Below are positions 5,958 to 13,836 of a stretch of DNA of 30,526 nt, piece after piece. A model generated the notes under the pieces. It saw only the letters and a list, made by a program, of their open reading frames with translations, ran no database searches and was not told where the DNA came from. The number at the start of each line of letters is the position of its first letter. Within the stretch, counting starts at the first letter, position 1. The DNA is from Neisseriales bacterium (GTDB lineage: Bacteria; Pseudomonadota; Gammaproteobacteria; Burkholderiales; UBA11063). Location of the stretch: NCBI GenBank assembly GCA_008017145.1, contig SSGY01000163.1, forward strand, positions 1 through 30,526. The letters run 5' to 3'. Made by a program: the position numbers and the translations under genes.

Positions 5958-7773
5958 TTTATTTTTGAGTGATTTTCGACCAAAACCAAAGATAACTATT
6001 TCTCAGTGGGCTGATACATATCGCTTTGTAGCTGAGGGCTTGAGTTCTTTACCGGGTAAATGGAATACTGATAATACTCCATACATGCGTGAAATTTTAG
6101 ATATATTTACCGACAGAAAAGTTAATCAGGTTGTCGTTATGGCATCATCACAAGTAGGTAAGACTGAGGTTGGGTTAAATATGATTGGTTATTATAGCCA
6201 TCAAGAACCCTCTGCTATAATGTATTTGTTGCCAACCGATGATGTTGCAAAAAAGTTTTCAAATTCTCGGGTTAAAACTACTATTGAATCAACTCCAGTT
6301 TTAGCACCATTGTTTAATAATAGATCACGAAACGCAGCCAATGCTAATGATTTCAAGAGCTTCCCAGGTGGATTTCTTACTATTAGCGGTGCAAATACAC
6401 CTAATAATCTTGCATCGTTTCCAATAAGAATATTAATTCAGGATGAGATAGACCGCTTCCCTCATATTTTAACGCATGAAGGAGATCCAATTCAACTGGC
6501 TAGGCAGCGTACAGTAACTTATTCGAATGCTAAAGAATTATTGATATCAACGCCGACAATAGTCAGTCGTTCCAGAATTTGGGAAGCATATCAGAATACA
6601 GATCAACGCGAGTATCATGTTAATTGTCCAGATTGTAATCATCTGTTCACTTTTCAGTGGGAACAGGTAAAGTGGGAGGTAAATAGCTACAATAAGTTAA
6701 TTCAGGGTTCAGTATATATTGAGTGTCCTGCATGTTTTCATAATATTACTGAGCGCGAGCGTCGCGAAATGGTTAAGCTTGGGAAATGGATAGCAACGAA
6801 ACCAGAAAAAGAGATACCAGGATTTCATATTTCTACGCTATATTCAACTATGATCAGGTTTTCTATTTTGGTTAAAGAATATATACTTGCACAAGAGTGG
6901 TTGGAGGTCAATAAAGATCCAACCAAAATGCAGGTATTTTATAATCTAAAACTAGGTTTGCCATATGATGAAGTCTTTGCTGATCTAGATCCAGACTTAT
7001 TGGCGCGTCGACGAGAATTTTATGATGCCGAATTGCCAGAAGGTGTTTTATATTTGACTGCTGGGGTAGACACTCAATCTGACCGTTTGGAGTATCAGAT
7101 TATCGGCTGGGGAGATGGTTATGAGGCATGGGTTATTCAATATGGAGTAATTCATGGGGATTTAACTATTGATAAACCATGGAATAGTTTAGACCAAGTA
7201 TTGACTAGATATTATTATTTTGTAGATGGTCGCAAATTGCCAATTATGGCAGTATTTATTGATTCAGCCGGTAATCATACTAATGAAGTTTATCGCTATA
7301 CTAAGTCTCGAGAACATTTAAATATTTTTGCTATAGTAGGTAGGGCTGGTGAAAAGTCATTAATCAATGGAATGTCTAGAAATAATATATACAAAGTCTA
7401 TCTGGCAACTGTTGGAGTTGATACTGGTAAAGCAATACTAATGAGAAATTTAACTATTGAGTATGCAGGTCCTGGACATATCCATTTTCCTCGTAAAGAA
7501 GAATGTAATTGTGATCAAAACTATTTTGACATGTTGACTGCTGAAAAATGTGAAACAGTTTACAAAAATGGTTATCCAAAACAAGTCTGGAAGAAAATTA
7601 GAGAGCGCAATGAGGCATTAGATACATTTGTTTATGGACGTGCAGCTTTAGAAACGCTGAATCCTAACTTTGAAGCACAGCGTAAAGCTGTTGCGGAACT
7701 TCCTGTTTTTCAGCAAGAGAATGTAGTAAATAAACCTCAAGAGAGAAGAATTTTTTCAAGGTTAAGTAGATAA
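5905..7773 (+). CDS. Terminase large subunit, lambda gpA-like (GpA family)
   Basis: A 622-aa packaging motor and nuclease, close to lambda gpA (641 aa). Residues 78-88 carry the Walker A-type loop (VMASSQVGKTE) and 176-182 the Walker B (ILIQDEID). Two CxxC pairs (Cys241/244 in CPDC, Cys274/277 in CPAC) suggest a zinc ribbon. The C-terminal nuclease domain shows acidic candidates Asp389 (GVDTQSDR), Asp453 (FIDSAGN) and Asp573 (ALDTFVYGRAAL). With the small subunit it makes staggered nicks at cos and pumps DNA into the prohead using ATP. Complete, with no missing motifs visible. Confidence 0.94.
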   Translation: MSKQKKGQSRKEKPNLTSLFLSDFRPKPKITISQWADTYRFVAEGLSSLPGKWNTDNTPYMREILDIFTDRKVNQVVVMASSQVGKTEVGLNMIGYYSHQEPSAIMYLLPTDDVAKKFSNSRVKTTIESTPVLAPLFNNRSRNAANANDFKSFPGGFLTISGANTPNNLASFPIRILIQDEIDRFPHILTHEGDPIQLARQRTVTYSNAKELLISTPTIVSRSRIWEAYQNTDQREYHVNCPDCNHLFTFQWEQVKWEVNSYNKLIQGSVYIECPACFHNITERERREMVKLGKWIATKPEKEIPGFHISTLYSTMIRFSILVKEYILAQEWLEVNKDPTKMQVFYNLKLGLPYDEVFADLDPDLLARRREFYDAELPEGVLYLTAGVDTQSDRLEYQIIGWGDGYEAWVIQYGVIHGDLTIDKPWNSLDQVLTRYYYFVDGRKLPIMAVFIDSAGNHTNEVYRYTKSREHLNIFAIVGRAGEKSLINGMSRNNIYKVYLATVGVDTGKAILMRNLTIEYAGPGHIHFPRKEECNCDQNYFDMLTAEKCETVYKNGYPKQVWKKIRERNEALDTFVYGRAALETLNPNFEAQRKAVAELPVFQQENVVNKPQERRIFSRLSR

Positions 7774-7774
7774 A

Positions 7775-7999
7775 ATGACAGAATTAGAAAATGCCAAAGA
7801 AATGTTGGAGTTATACCGTGAAGCTATTAAAGCTGCTGTAGTTGGAAATAAATCTTATACAATAAATGGACGGTCTATAACCAGATATTCAATAACTGAG
7901 CTCAGGAATGAATATAACTATTGGCAAGCAGAGGTTGACAGGATTGAAGCAGGCATGAGCTCTCAAACAAAAGTCAGCCGTTTTGTACCTTGGGGATAA
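7775..7999 (+). CDS. Head-tail joining protein, lambda gpW-like
   Basis: A 74-aa protein (lambda gpW is 68 aa) with the gpW pattern: an N-terminal helix (LENAKEMLELYREAIKAAV), a short beta hairpin (KSYTINGRSITRYS) and a second helix (ITELRNEYNYWQAEVDRIE). In lambda it is added after DNA packaging and stabilises the filled head for tail joining. It lies directly between terminase and portal, the same place as lambda W. The start is 1 bp after the terminase stop. Confidence 0.87.
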   Translation: MTELENAKEMLELYREAIKAAVVGNKSYTINGRSITRYSITELRNEYNYWQAEVDRIEAGMSSQTKVSRFVPWG

Positions 8000-8002
8000 C
8001 TA

Positions 8003-9643
8003 ATGAAGCAGTCATTTTTCAATAGAATACTACATGCAGTAGCTCCAAATTATCTTGCTAAAAGACAGCTTGCACAAGTACAGTCGGATTTTCTGGCTTT
8101 ATATGGGCAAAATTCCGGTACTGGTTATGGCAATCATGGCGCTGGTTATAATACTTCTACCATGGGGTGGGGGGCTTATTCTACAAATGCTGATAGCGAT
8201 TTAATTGTTAATCGCGATACTTTAGTACAGCGAAGTCGTGACTTATTCATGGGCTCAGCGCTGCCAAATGGAGTATTAAAAGACATTGCCCAAAACGTAT
8301 CAGGTGGTGGGCTGACTTTAAAAAGTAGTATTAACTACAAATATTTAGGGATTTCAAATGAAGAAGCAAAAAATTTAGAGGAAAAAATTGAATTTGAGTT
8401 TGACCTTTGGGCAAATAAGTCCTATTGCTGTGATTTGGAAGCGAGTAGCTCATTCTATGATATGCAGACTCTAGCAATGTTATCGGTGCTTTTGTCTGGT
8501 GATGTATTTATAGTTATGCCAATAAAAGAACGTAAAAACTCAGTTTATGATTTGAAGCTAAAAATTATAGAAGCTGACCGAGTTATGGACCCGAATAATA
8601 AAGACCCAAATAAAAATATACTTGGTGGAATTGAGTTAGATGATGATGGTGCTCCGATTGCATATTATTTAGTTAATCAGCTTCCATATGCTCAGAATTA
8701 TGGAAAAATACAACCAACTGAATGGAAGAGGATTCCTGCTTTTGGTGCAAAATCAGGTCGAAGGAATATTCTACATTTATTTACTGCAGAACGCCCCGGA
8801 CAGCGCAGAGGTATTCCGATATTATCTCCTGTAGTCGAAATGTTTAAACAGCTTACCAGATACAGTGAGGCTGAAATTATGTCGGCGATTGTTGCTAGTT
8901 CATTTAGTGTATTCATTAAGAAGATTAATCCAACTCAAGCCACATTCGACCAAGTATCCCAAAATGCAGTTCAAAGAATGAGCGGAAATGTAGGACAACA
9001 AACGCAAGTGCCATCAAACTATGCAAATTATCGAATTGAACCTGGGCTAGTTATGGAGATGAATCCAAATGAAAGCATTGAGATCGCAAATCCTACTAGA
9101 ACAAATACGGGATATGGGGAGTTTGTCGATTCGATTCTTAAACAGGTCGCGGTTGGTTTGGGATTGCCACAGGAATATATGCTTAAAAATATGACTTCAA
9201 GTTATTCTGCATCCCGTGCAGCAATAATGTTGGCATGGGAAATGTTTTTAACTAGACGTAAATGGCTGGTTCGTGAATTTTGTCAGCCAATATATGAAGA
9301 ATGGTTGTCAGAAGCAGTTGCTAAAGGTCGGGTTAATTTACCCGGCTTTTTTGATAGCCTATCCACAAAAGCTGCTTGGAGTCGCACCAATTGGATCGGC
9401 ACTAATCCAATCCAGATTGATCCAGTAAAAGAAGCTGAAGCTGCAAAAATTAGGATTGATGAATGCCTCACTACCCGTGAGCATGAAGCCATGCAATTAG
9501 GTAGTGGGTCATTTGATGAGATTCTTCCTGTTCGCAAAATCGAAGAAGAGGGTATGGATGAAGTAAGGCGGACAGAAAAGCCTATTTTTACGGGAACTGT
9601 CCGCAGTGATGCTGTAATCGGCAATAAAAAAGATGAAAGGTAA
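8003..9643 (+). CDS. Portal protein, lambda gpB-like
   Basis: A 546-aa protein, near the 533 aa of lambda gpB. The N terminus is glycine/serine/tyrosine-rich and flexible. The body has the portal-family features: RSRDLFMGSALPNGVLKDIAQNV near residue 80, a central ADRV motif after an acidic strand, GVPI/RGIPIL-type loop (GQRRGIPILSPVVEMFKQL) and SSYSASRAAIMLAWEMF near residue 395, which is typical of lambda-type portals. It forms the ring at one head vertex through which DNA enters and to which terminase and neck dock. It sits between gpW and the protease, as in lambda. Confidence 0.93.
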   Translation: MKQSFFNRILHAVAPNYLAKRQLAQVQSDFLALYGQNSGTGYGNHGAGYNTSTMGWGAYSTNADSDLIVNRDTLVQRSRDLFMGSALPNGVLKDIAQNVSGGGLTLKSSINYKYLGISNEEAKNLEEKIEFEFDLWANKSYCCDLEASSSFYDMQTLAMLSVLLSGDVFIVMPIKERKNSVYDLKLKIIEADRVMDPNNKDPNKNILGGIELDDDGAPIAYYLVNQLPYAQNYGKIQPTEWKRIPAFGAKSGRRNILHLFTAERPGQRRGIPILSPVVEMFKQLTRYSEAEIMSAIVASSFSVFIKKINPTQATFDQVSQNAVQRMSGNVGQQTQVPSNYANYRIEPGLVMEMNPNESIEIANPTRTNTGYGEFVDSILKQVAVGLGLPQEYMLKNMTSSYSASRAAIMLAWEMFLTRRKWLVREFCQPIYEEWLSEAVAKGRVNLPGFFDSLSTKAAWSRTNWIGTNPIQIDPVKEAEAAKIRIDECLTTREHEAMQLGSGSFDEILPVRKIEEEGMDEVRRTEKPIFTGTVRSDAVIGNKKDER

Positions 9644-9647
9644 ATTT

Positions 9648-10685
9648 ATGGACTTTAGTATTAAAGCACAAGCTAATAATGAATCTGAACTATATATTTA
9701 CGGAGTTATTGGAAGAGATGAGGATCCTAAAGGATTTATTTCGCAGTTAAAGTCGATAAAGTCTGAAACGCTTCATGTGCATATTAACAGCCCCGGTGGT
9801 GATTTATTTGCGGGGCATGTCATTTATGGCATTATCAAAAACTTTAAGGGTAAGAAAGTTACTTATATTGACGGTCTTGCGGCAAGTGCTGCTAGTATTA
9901 TAGCAATGGCTGGTGATAAAGTAGTTATGCCAAAAAATACGCTATTAATGATCCATAATGCATCAACAATGGTTTATGGTGATAGTCAGGAGTTTGCCAA
10001 AACTGCGGGAACTTTAGAAAAAATGAATGCTACCATGCAAGCGGTTTATCATGAAAAAACTGGGATAGCACACGAAGAAATTGCAGCTATGATGAATAAT
10101 GAAACATGGTTTACTGCAGATGAGGCTCTTAAACTTGGTTTTGTTGATACCATAGTTGATGATATTAAATTAGATTCTCATTATGAAGTTAATGGGAATT
10201 TAATATTAAACGGTATTGATTTTGGCAATGTTTATGCAGAAAAAATCAAGAAACTTTTACCACAACACGCAACTACCACTCCGGTAGCTAATATTTTATC
10301 TAAAGAAGGAGCGCAAGCAATGCTAACAGTTGAAGCATTACAAAAAGATCATCCAGAGATTTATGCGACGGTTTTCGAAGCAGGAAAATTGGCTGGTGTC
10401 GCTGACGGTGTCAAGGCTGAACGAGGGCGAATTAAGGCAATCGAAGATATTGGCATTAATGGACATGAAAAGCTGATTACTGAAGCCAAATATACAAATG
10501 GCATTACTGTTGAAGCTTTGGCAATGCAAATTCTTGCAGCAGAAAAGTCGCAAAAATCTGCATTTATTGATAATAGACAAACTGATGCCAATGACCTAAA
10601 TGGGATTACCGCAAATGGCCAGCCAGATGCTAAAAGTCAGGAAGCTGAATTTTTAGCCGTTTTTGATGGAGAAAAAAATGCCTAA
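9648..10685 (+). CDS. ClpP-like prohead protease with C-terminal scaffold region (lambda gpC-like role)
   Basis: ATG 9648 is preferred over the in-frame ATG 9633 because it follows AAAGG and lies just after the portal stop; the product is 345 aa. The N-terminal half is a ClpP/S49-type serine protease: HINSPGGDLF (45-54), DGLAASAASIIAMAGD with nucleophile Ser80, and LMIHNAS with His103; Asp167 (LGFVD) is the third candidate. The part after about residue 205 is helical and charged, without catalytic motifs, and resembles a scaffold extension. In lambda gpC processes the prohead and its C terminus is also made separately as Nu3. A strong internal start at codon 225 suggests the same here. Confidence 0.9.
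   Translation: MDFSIKAQANNESELYIYGVIGRDEDPKGFISQLKSIKSETLHVHINSPGGDLFAGHVIYGIIKNFKGKKVTYIDGLAASAASIIAMAGDKVVMPKNTLLMIHNASTMVYGDSQEFAKTAGTLEKMNATMQAVYHEKTGIAHEEIAAMMNNETWFTADEALKLGFVDTIVDDIKLDSHYEVNGNLILNGIDFGNVYAEKIKKLLPQHATTTPVANILSKEGAQAMLTVEALQKDHPEIYATVFEAGKLAGVADGVKAERGRIKAIEDIGINGHEKLITEAKYTNGITVEALAMQILAAEKSQKSAFIDNRQTDANDLNGITANGQPDAKSQEAEFLAVFDGEKNA
10320..10685 (+). CDS. Nested Nu3-like scaffold protein, internal start within the protease gene
   Basis: In frame with the protease, ATG 10320 is preceded by AGAAGGAG (10304-10311) with 8 nt spacing, one of the best ribosome sites in the window and unexpected inside a gene. It would yield a separate 121-aa protein (MLTVEALQKDHPEIYATVFE...) consisting only of the helical scaffold region. 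Lambda Nu3 is made this way from the end of gene C and guides assembly of the capsid shell before being removed. The start site is directly visible; its use is inferred. Confidence 0.65.
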   Translation: MLTVEALQKDHPEIYATVFEAGKLAGVADGVKAERGRIKAIEDIGINGHEKLITEAKYTNGITVEALAMQILAAEKSQKSAFIDNRQTDANDLNGITANGQPDAKSQEAEFLAVFDGEKNA

Positions 10686-11049
10686 TGTATTTAATAATGA
10701 ACGTCAGGATTATGACAATCTGCTAACCGAAGCAACGGTTAAATATACCACGGGCAGTGAAGTACTTGCCAAGGGTAATAAGTTAAAACGTGGCGCAGTA
10801 CTGGGTTATAACTTTGCGACAGATAAAGTTACTTTGGTTAATAAAGGAGCAACTGATACCAGTAAGGCTGTGTATTGTGTTCTTGCTGAGGATTTTGATG
10901 CAACTGACAAAGATATGGTCGTACCTGTTTACTATAGTGGCGGATTTAATGTTCGCAAATTGACTTTTGGTGGCAATGATACCTATAAAGATCATAAGCT
11001 GAGTGCCAGATTAGTAGCAATTTTCTTTAACAATATTCCACGAGGCTAA
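10678..11049 (+). CDS. Head decoration protein, lambda gpD-like
   Basis: ATG 10678 follows GGAG at good spacing, overlaps the protease stop by 8 bp, and gives 123 aa (lambda gpD is 110 aa). ATG 10663 would start further inside the protease and is less likely. The sequence matches the gpD pattern: TEATVKYTTGSEVLAKGNKLKRGAVLGY..., then SKAVYCVLAEDFDATDKD and VPVYYSGGFNVRKLTF. In lambda, trimers of gpD bind the expanded capsid and stabilise it against the pressure of packaged DNA. Position between protease and major capsid protein is that of lambda D. Confidence 0.87.
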   Translation: MPNVFNNERQDYDNLLTEATVKYTTGSEVLAKGNKLKRGAVLGYNFATDKVTLVNKGATDTSKAVYCVLAEDFDATDKDMVVPVYYSGGFNVRKLTFGGNDTYKDHKLSARLVAIFFNNIPRG

Positions 11050-11051
11050 GA

Positions 11052-12194
11052 ATGACAATAAATATTTATGATACCCGATTAATGATTGCGGCACTTGAAA
11101 AAATCCCACAACCTAAGCGCTTTTTAAAAGATACTTTTTTTGCCAATGAACAGCGTTCAACGGCAGAGCACATTGATTTTGATGTGAAAAAATTTGGCCG
11201 TACGATTTCACCATTTGTCTCGGATAAAAAAGGTACTTCCGCAGTTGAACGTCCTGGATTTGATTTTCGTTCATTTGTGCCACCAACTACTGGTGCGCAT
11301 ACGGTAACTACTGCTGCAGACGTTTTAAAACGTGGATTTGGAGCAAATGTTTACTCGAATGAGACTCCTACGCAGCGCTCAGCTAAAATTATGCAGTCTG
11401 ATTTCATGATGTTAAATCGGATGATTGCCCGTCGTGAAGAGTGGATGATTGCCCGTTTGATGTGTACTGGCAAGATTATTATGCAAGGCGATGGGGTTTA
11501 TCAAGAACTTGATTTAAGTAAATTCTGGAATTTGGAGGATATTTCTGATACTGATCAGAGCTTTGATGATGAAAATTCAGATATCATAGGTTTTCTGGAT
11601 GATGCTTATGCTGAGTTTATGCGCCGTAGTGGTGGTCTGGTACCTGACAGAATTGTACTTGGACATACTGCGGCTAGAAAAATCAGAAATAATAAGCGCT
11701 GGCAAGATGAACAAAAGTATTTCAAGACTGAATTAGGACAATGGACACCGCGCTGGTCACAAAAAGGCGTTAAGCTGGTCGGGTTATATATGGGGATGGA
11801 ACTTTATGAATACCTTGAGTGGTTCCTAGATGATCTTGACACAGATAGTGAAGGCAACTCGATTGAAAAATTAATGGTTGATGATAATGTAATGTTGATG
11901 TCAAGTTCTGAGGCGATTACAGAGTTTGCTTATGGTGCAATTTATCTAAACCGTCAAAATGGTATTTTTGCGTTACCTCGTGTTCCACATTATTGGAGTG
12001 ACAATAATCCTGCAGTTGACTACTTGCAGCTCCAGTCACGACCAGTTCCTATTCCTAAGGATATTGATGCGTTTATGACTATAAAAGTTTGTAAATCACA
12101 GCTTGATATAGTGAAAAAAGAAGTTAAATCATCAGTAAAAAAGCACCATAAAAAAGGTGGTACCAACGGTACCACTTTTTTATTGAGTAACTAA
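11052..12194 (+). CDS. Major capsid protein, lambda gpE-like
   Basis: A 380-aa protein (lambda gpE is 341 aa) starting 2 bp after the decoration gene. Family features include YDTRLMIAALEKIPQPKRFLKDTFF at the start, GRTISPFVS, a P-domain with a long helix (LNRMIARREEWMIARLMCTGKI), VLGHTAARKIRNNKRWQDE in the middle, and RQNGIFALPRVPHYWSD near the end. It builds the HK97-fold icosahedral shell. The last 17 or so residues (KKHHKKGGTNGTTFLLSN) look unlike capsid sequence: they are encoded by a terminator hairpin, so the tail may be an extension past an older stop. Confidence 0.93.
   Translation: MTINIYDTRLMIAALEKIPQPKRFLKDTFFANEQRSTAEHIDFDVKKFGRTISPFVSDKKGTSAVERPGFDFRSFVPPTTGAHTVTTAADVLKRGFGANVYSNETPTQRSAKIMQSDFMMLNRMIARREEWMIARLMCTGKIIMQGDGVYQELDLSKFWNLEDISDTDQSFDDENSDIIGFLDDAYAEFMRRSGGLVPDRIVLGHTAARKIRNNKRWQDEQKYFKTELGQWTPRWSQKGVKLVGLYMGMELYEYLEWFLDDLDTDSEGNSIEKLMVDDNVMLMSSSEAITEFAYGAIYLNRQNGIFALPRVPHYWSDNNPAVDYLQLQSRPVPIPKDIDAFMTIKVCKSQLDIVKKEVKSSVKKHHKKGGTNGTTFLLSN
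12151..12181 (+). terminator. Intrinsic terminator embedded in the end of the capsid gene
   Basis: GTGGTACC (12157-12164), loop AAC and GGTACCAC (12168-12175) pair perfectly, extended by a G-U pair and five A-T pairs into a run of six T. This is a complete terminator lying before the capsid stop codon at 12192. It would let most transcripts end after the abundant capsid gene unless RNA polymerase is antiterminated. Confidence 0.72.
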
Positions 12195-12196
12195 TT

Positions 12197-12520
12197 ATGA
12201 GAACATTTAAAGAACAGCTTGATATTGATATAAACCAGACATTTCTTAATTTTAAGGAGTTTGCTGATTATCATTTATTGAATAACAAACGCATATTATG
12301 TATTGTTGATACCAATACTGTAAATATTCGGGGATACAACCGAGCATCTTCATTTAATGATGGTTTATATGAATGCGATGTTGTTGTTCTATATAGCTAT
12401 GAATCATACCCAGAATTATTTGTAACCGATTCTGAGTGTTATTTGGATAATCATAAATATAGAGTTCAACATTATAGCTGTGATGATGGAATGGTTGAGT
12501 TACGTCTGGAGAGTAACTAA
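12197..12520 (+). CDS. Head-tail connector / attachment protein (lambda FII-type adaptor)
   Basis: A 107-aa protein with the opening FKEQLDIDINQTFLNFKEFADYHLLNNK, the pattern of small head-tail attachment proteins of the lambda FII / Gifsy-2 family (a helix, then L/F-N-x-x-E-F-A). The rest is predicted beta strands (RILCIVDTNTVNI, ECDVVVLYSY, VELRLES). It lies right after the major capsid gene as in lambda (E, FI, FII); no separate FI gene is visible. It probably binds the portal/gpW ring and receives the tail. Family call rests on the N-terminal motif and position. Confidence 0.7.
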   Translation: MRTFKEQLDIDINQTFLNFKEFADYHLLNNKRILCIVDTNTVNIRGYNRASSFNDGLYECDVVVLYSYESYPELFVTDSECYLDNHKYRVQHYSCDDGMVELRLESN

Positions 12521-12521
12521 G

Positions 12522-13172
12522 ATGAGTAGAAATTTGATTATTAGTATTGATGCTAAACAACTTGAATATGCAGCATTGTCTCTGGATGGTATCAAAAATG
12601 GCTTACCCAAAGCACTTCAGGGCGCGATAAATACTACATTGACTGCAGCTAAAAATACCTTTTATGATGCAATACTCAGAGATTATGCTTTGAAAAAAGC
12701 GTCTAGCCGGCAAAGAGAAGTTCTTAAAATACAGAGGGCAAGCCCTGCTAATTTATTTGGAAGTCTTAATTACTCTGGTCGTAATCTGCCTTTAATTAAC
12801 TTTAATGTAAATCCACGTCAACCAGCTAAACGAAATCCGCACCACGTCAAAATTATTTCTGAAGTTTTGCGCGGTAATCCTCAGTCGTGGCCACACGCGT
12901 TTATTGCCAAAATGAAGAGTGGACATGTCGGAGTATTTACCAGAAGCGGCAACGTAGAAATGACAACAAAACGTTGGTGGGTAAATAAATCGCGTAATAA
13001 TAAAGATAAGATTAAAAGAGAGCTGATTAACCAACGTTATAGTACTTCTGTACCGCAAATGGTTGAACAGGTTTATCTGAATGATGTAGGTATACAGGAC
13101 AGGATACAAAATATCGCAAATTCAAAACTTGAAGAGCAGGTTATTAAGATATTGCAGAAAGCAGGTAAATGA
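12522..13172 (+). CDS. Minor tail / neck protein, lambda gpZ-like
   Basis: ATG 12522 gives 216 aa; an upstream ATG at 12480 lies inside the previous gene and is not used. Lambda gpZ is 192 aa. The sequence has the gpZ layout: an N-terminal amphipathic helix region with LPKALQGAINTTLTAAKNTFYDAILRDYALKKA, basic repeats, and a central segment SGRNLPLINFNVNPRQP typical of the family, followed by FIAKMKSGHVGVFTRSG. In lambda Z is needed for correct tail termination and DNA connection. It overlaps the next gene by 4 bp (ATGA), so the two are probably translated together. Confidence 0.75.
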   Translation: MSRNLIISIDAKQLEYAALSLDGIKNGLPKALQGAINTTLTAAKNTFYDAILRDYALKKASSRQREVLKIQRASPANLFGSLNYSGRNLPLINFNVNPRQPAKRNPHHVKIISEVLRGNPQSWPHAFIAKMKSGHVGVFTRSGNVEMTTKRWWVNKSRNNKDKIKRELINQRYSTSVPQMVEQVYLNDVGIQDRIQNIANSKLEEQVIKILQKAGK

Positions 13173-13762
13173 GTCAACGAAAAAGAATAATTATTGAGGA
13201 AACTAATGAGGTACACCTAATTAGTGAGTTAGCTAAGGTGGTGACTGATTGGGTAAAAGATCTGCGCTTTACTATCGAAAAAGACACGGATCTAAATTTA
13301 ACTGATAAGGATAAATCAGCTACGCCACAGGTGTATAAATATTATCTTCCCAAACGGGAAAATAATAAACGAGAAGAACCTATTACTCGGCGTAACGTTA
13401 ATTTTCCAGTACCAGATGTTATTCCACTATTTCCAGCACTAGTAATTCGTCCTTCAAATGGTAGTGCTGATGTTGATGAAAATAGTAGTGATTATGAAGA
13501 CGTAAATATTGATATTTGTATTTTTGTAAAGGAATACGATGTATCTAATCGTTACGACTTTCTATTACTGGCTAAAAAAATTATCATGCAAAAACTTAGA
13601 GGCATTCCGCTTGGGATTTTTGCAAATTATCGGTTACAGAATAACTTGTCGTGGAAACTCTATGATGATAGTCAAGAACCTGATGCCTGCTTGGTCATAA
13701 CCAGTGTTTGGCGTTGCCGGTTACCTCCAGCAGGTGCATTTGATGTCAGCCAAATTGAATGA
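13169..13762 (+). CDS. Tail completion/terminator-like protein, 197 aa
   Basis: A 197-aa protein that overlaps the gpZ-like gene by 4 bp and precedes the sheath gene. It contains a polar loop rich in charged residues (KRENNKREEPITRRNVNFP), then VPDVIPLFPALVIRPSNG, an acidic stretch (ADVDENSSDYEDVNIDICIFV) and a C-terminal alpha/beta part ending SVWRCRLPPAGAF. The strand-helix-strand content and the position between Z and the tail genes fit a tail terminator (lambda gpU-type) or sheath-terminator neck protein. I do not recognise a precise family, so the role is inferred from position. Confidence 0.55.
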   Translation: MSQRKRIIIEETNEVHLISELAKVVTDWVKDLRFTIEKDTDLNLTDKDKSATPQVYKYYLPKRENNKREEPITRRNVNFPVPDVIPLFPALVIRPSNGSADVDENSSDYEDVNIDICIFVKEYDVSNRYDFLLLAKKIIMQKLRGIPLGIFANYRLQNNLSWKLYDDSQEPDACLVITSVWRCRLPPAGAFDVSQIE

Positions 13763-13836
13763 GTTAGTAAGTGAGAACAATATAAATCCAAATTTTGGCA
13801 TTGAAATTGCCTTGTTATTTTTTTTAAGGAACTTGT

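Noticed and set aside
9283..9624. Minus-strand 113-codon open frame inside the portal gene
   Set aside because: It overlaps a well-supported portal gene and shows no ribosome site or recognisable domain.
13780..13825. Terminator before the sheath gene (GGCA...TGCC then a run of eight T)
   Set aside because: Only four or five base pairs can form, with a mismatch; too weak to list as a terminator.
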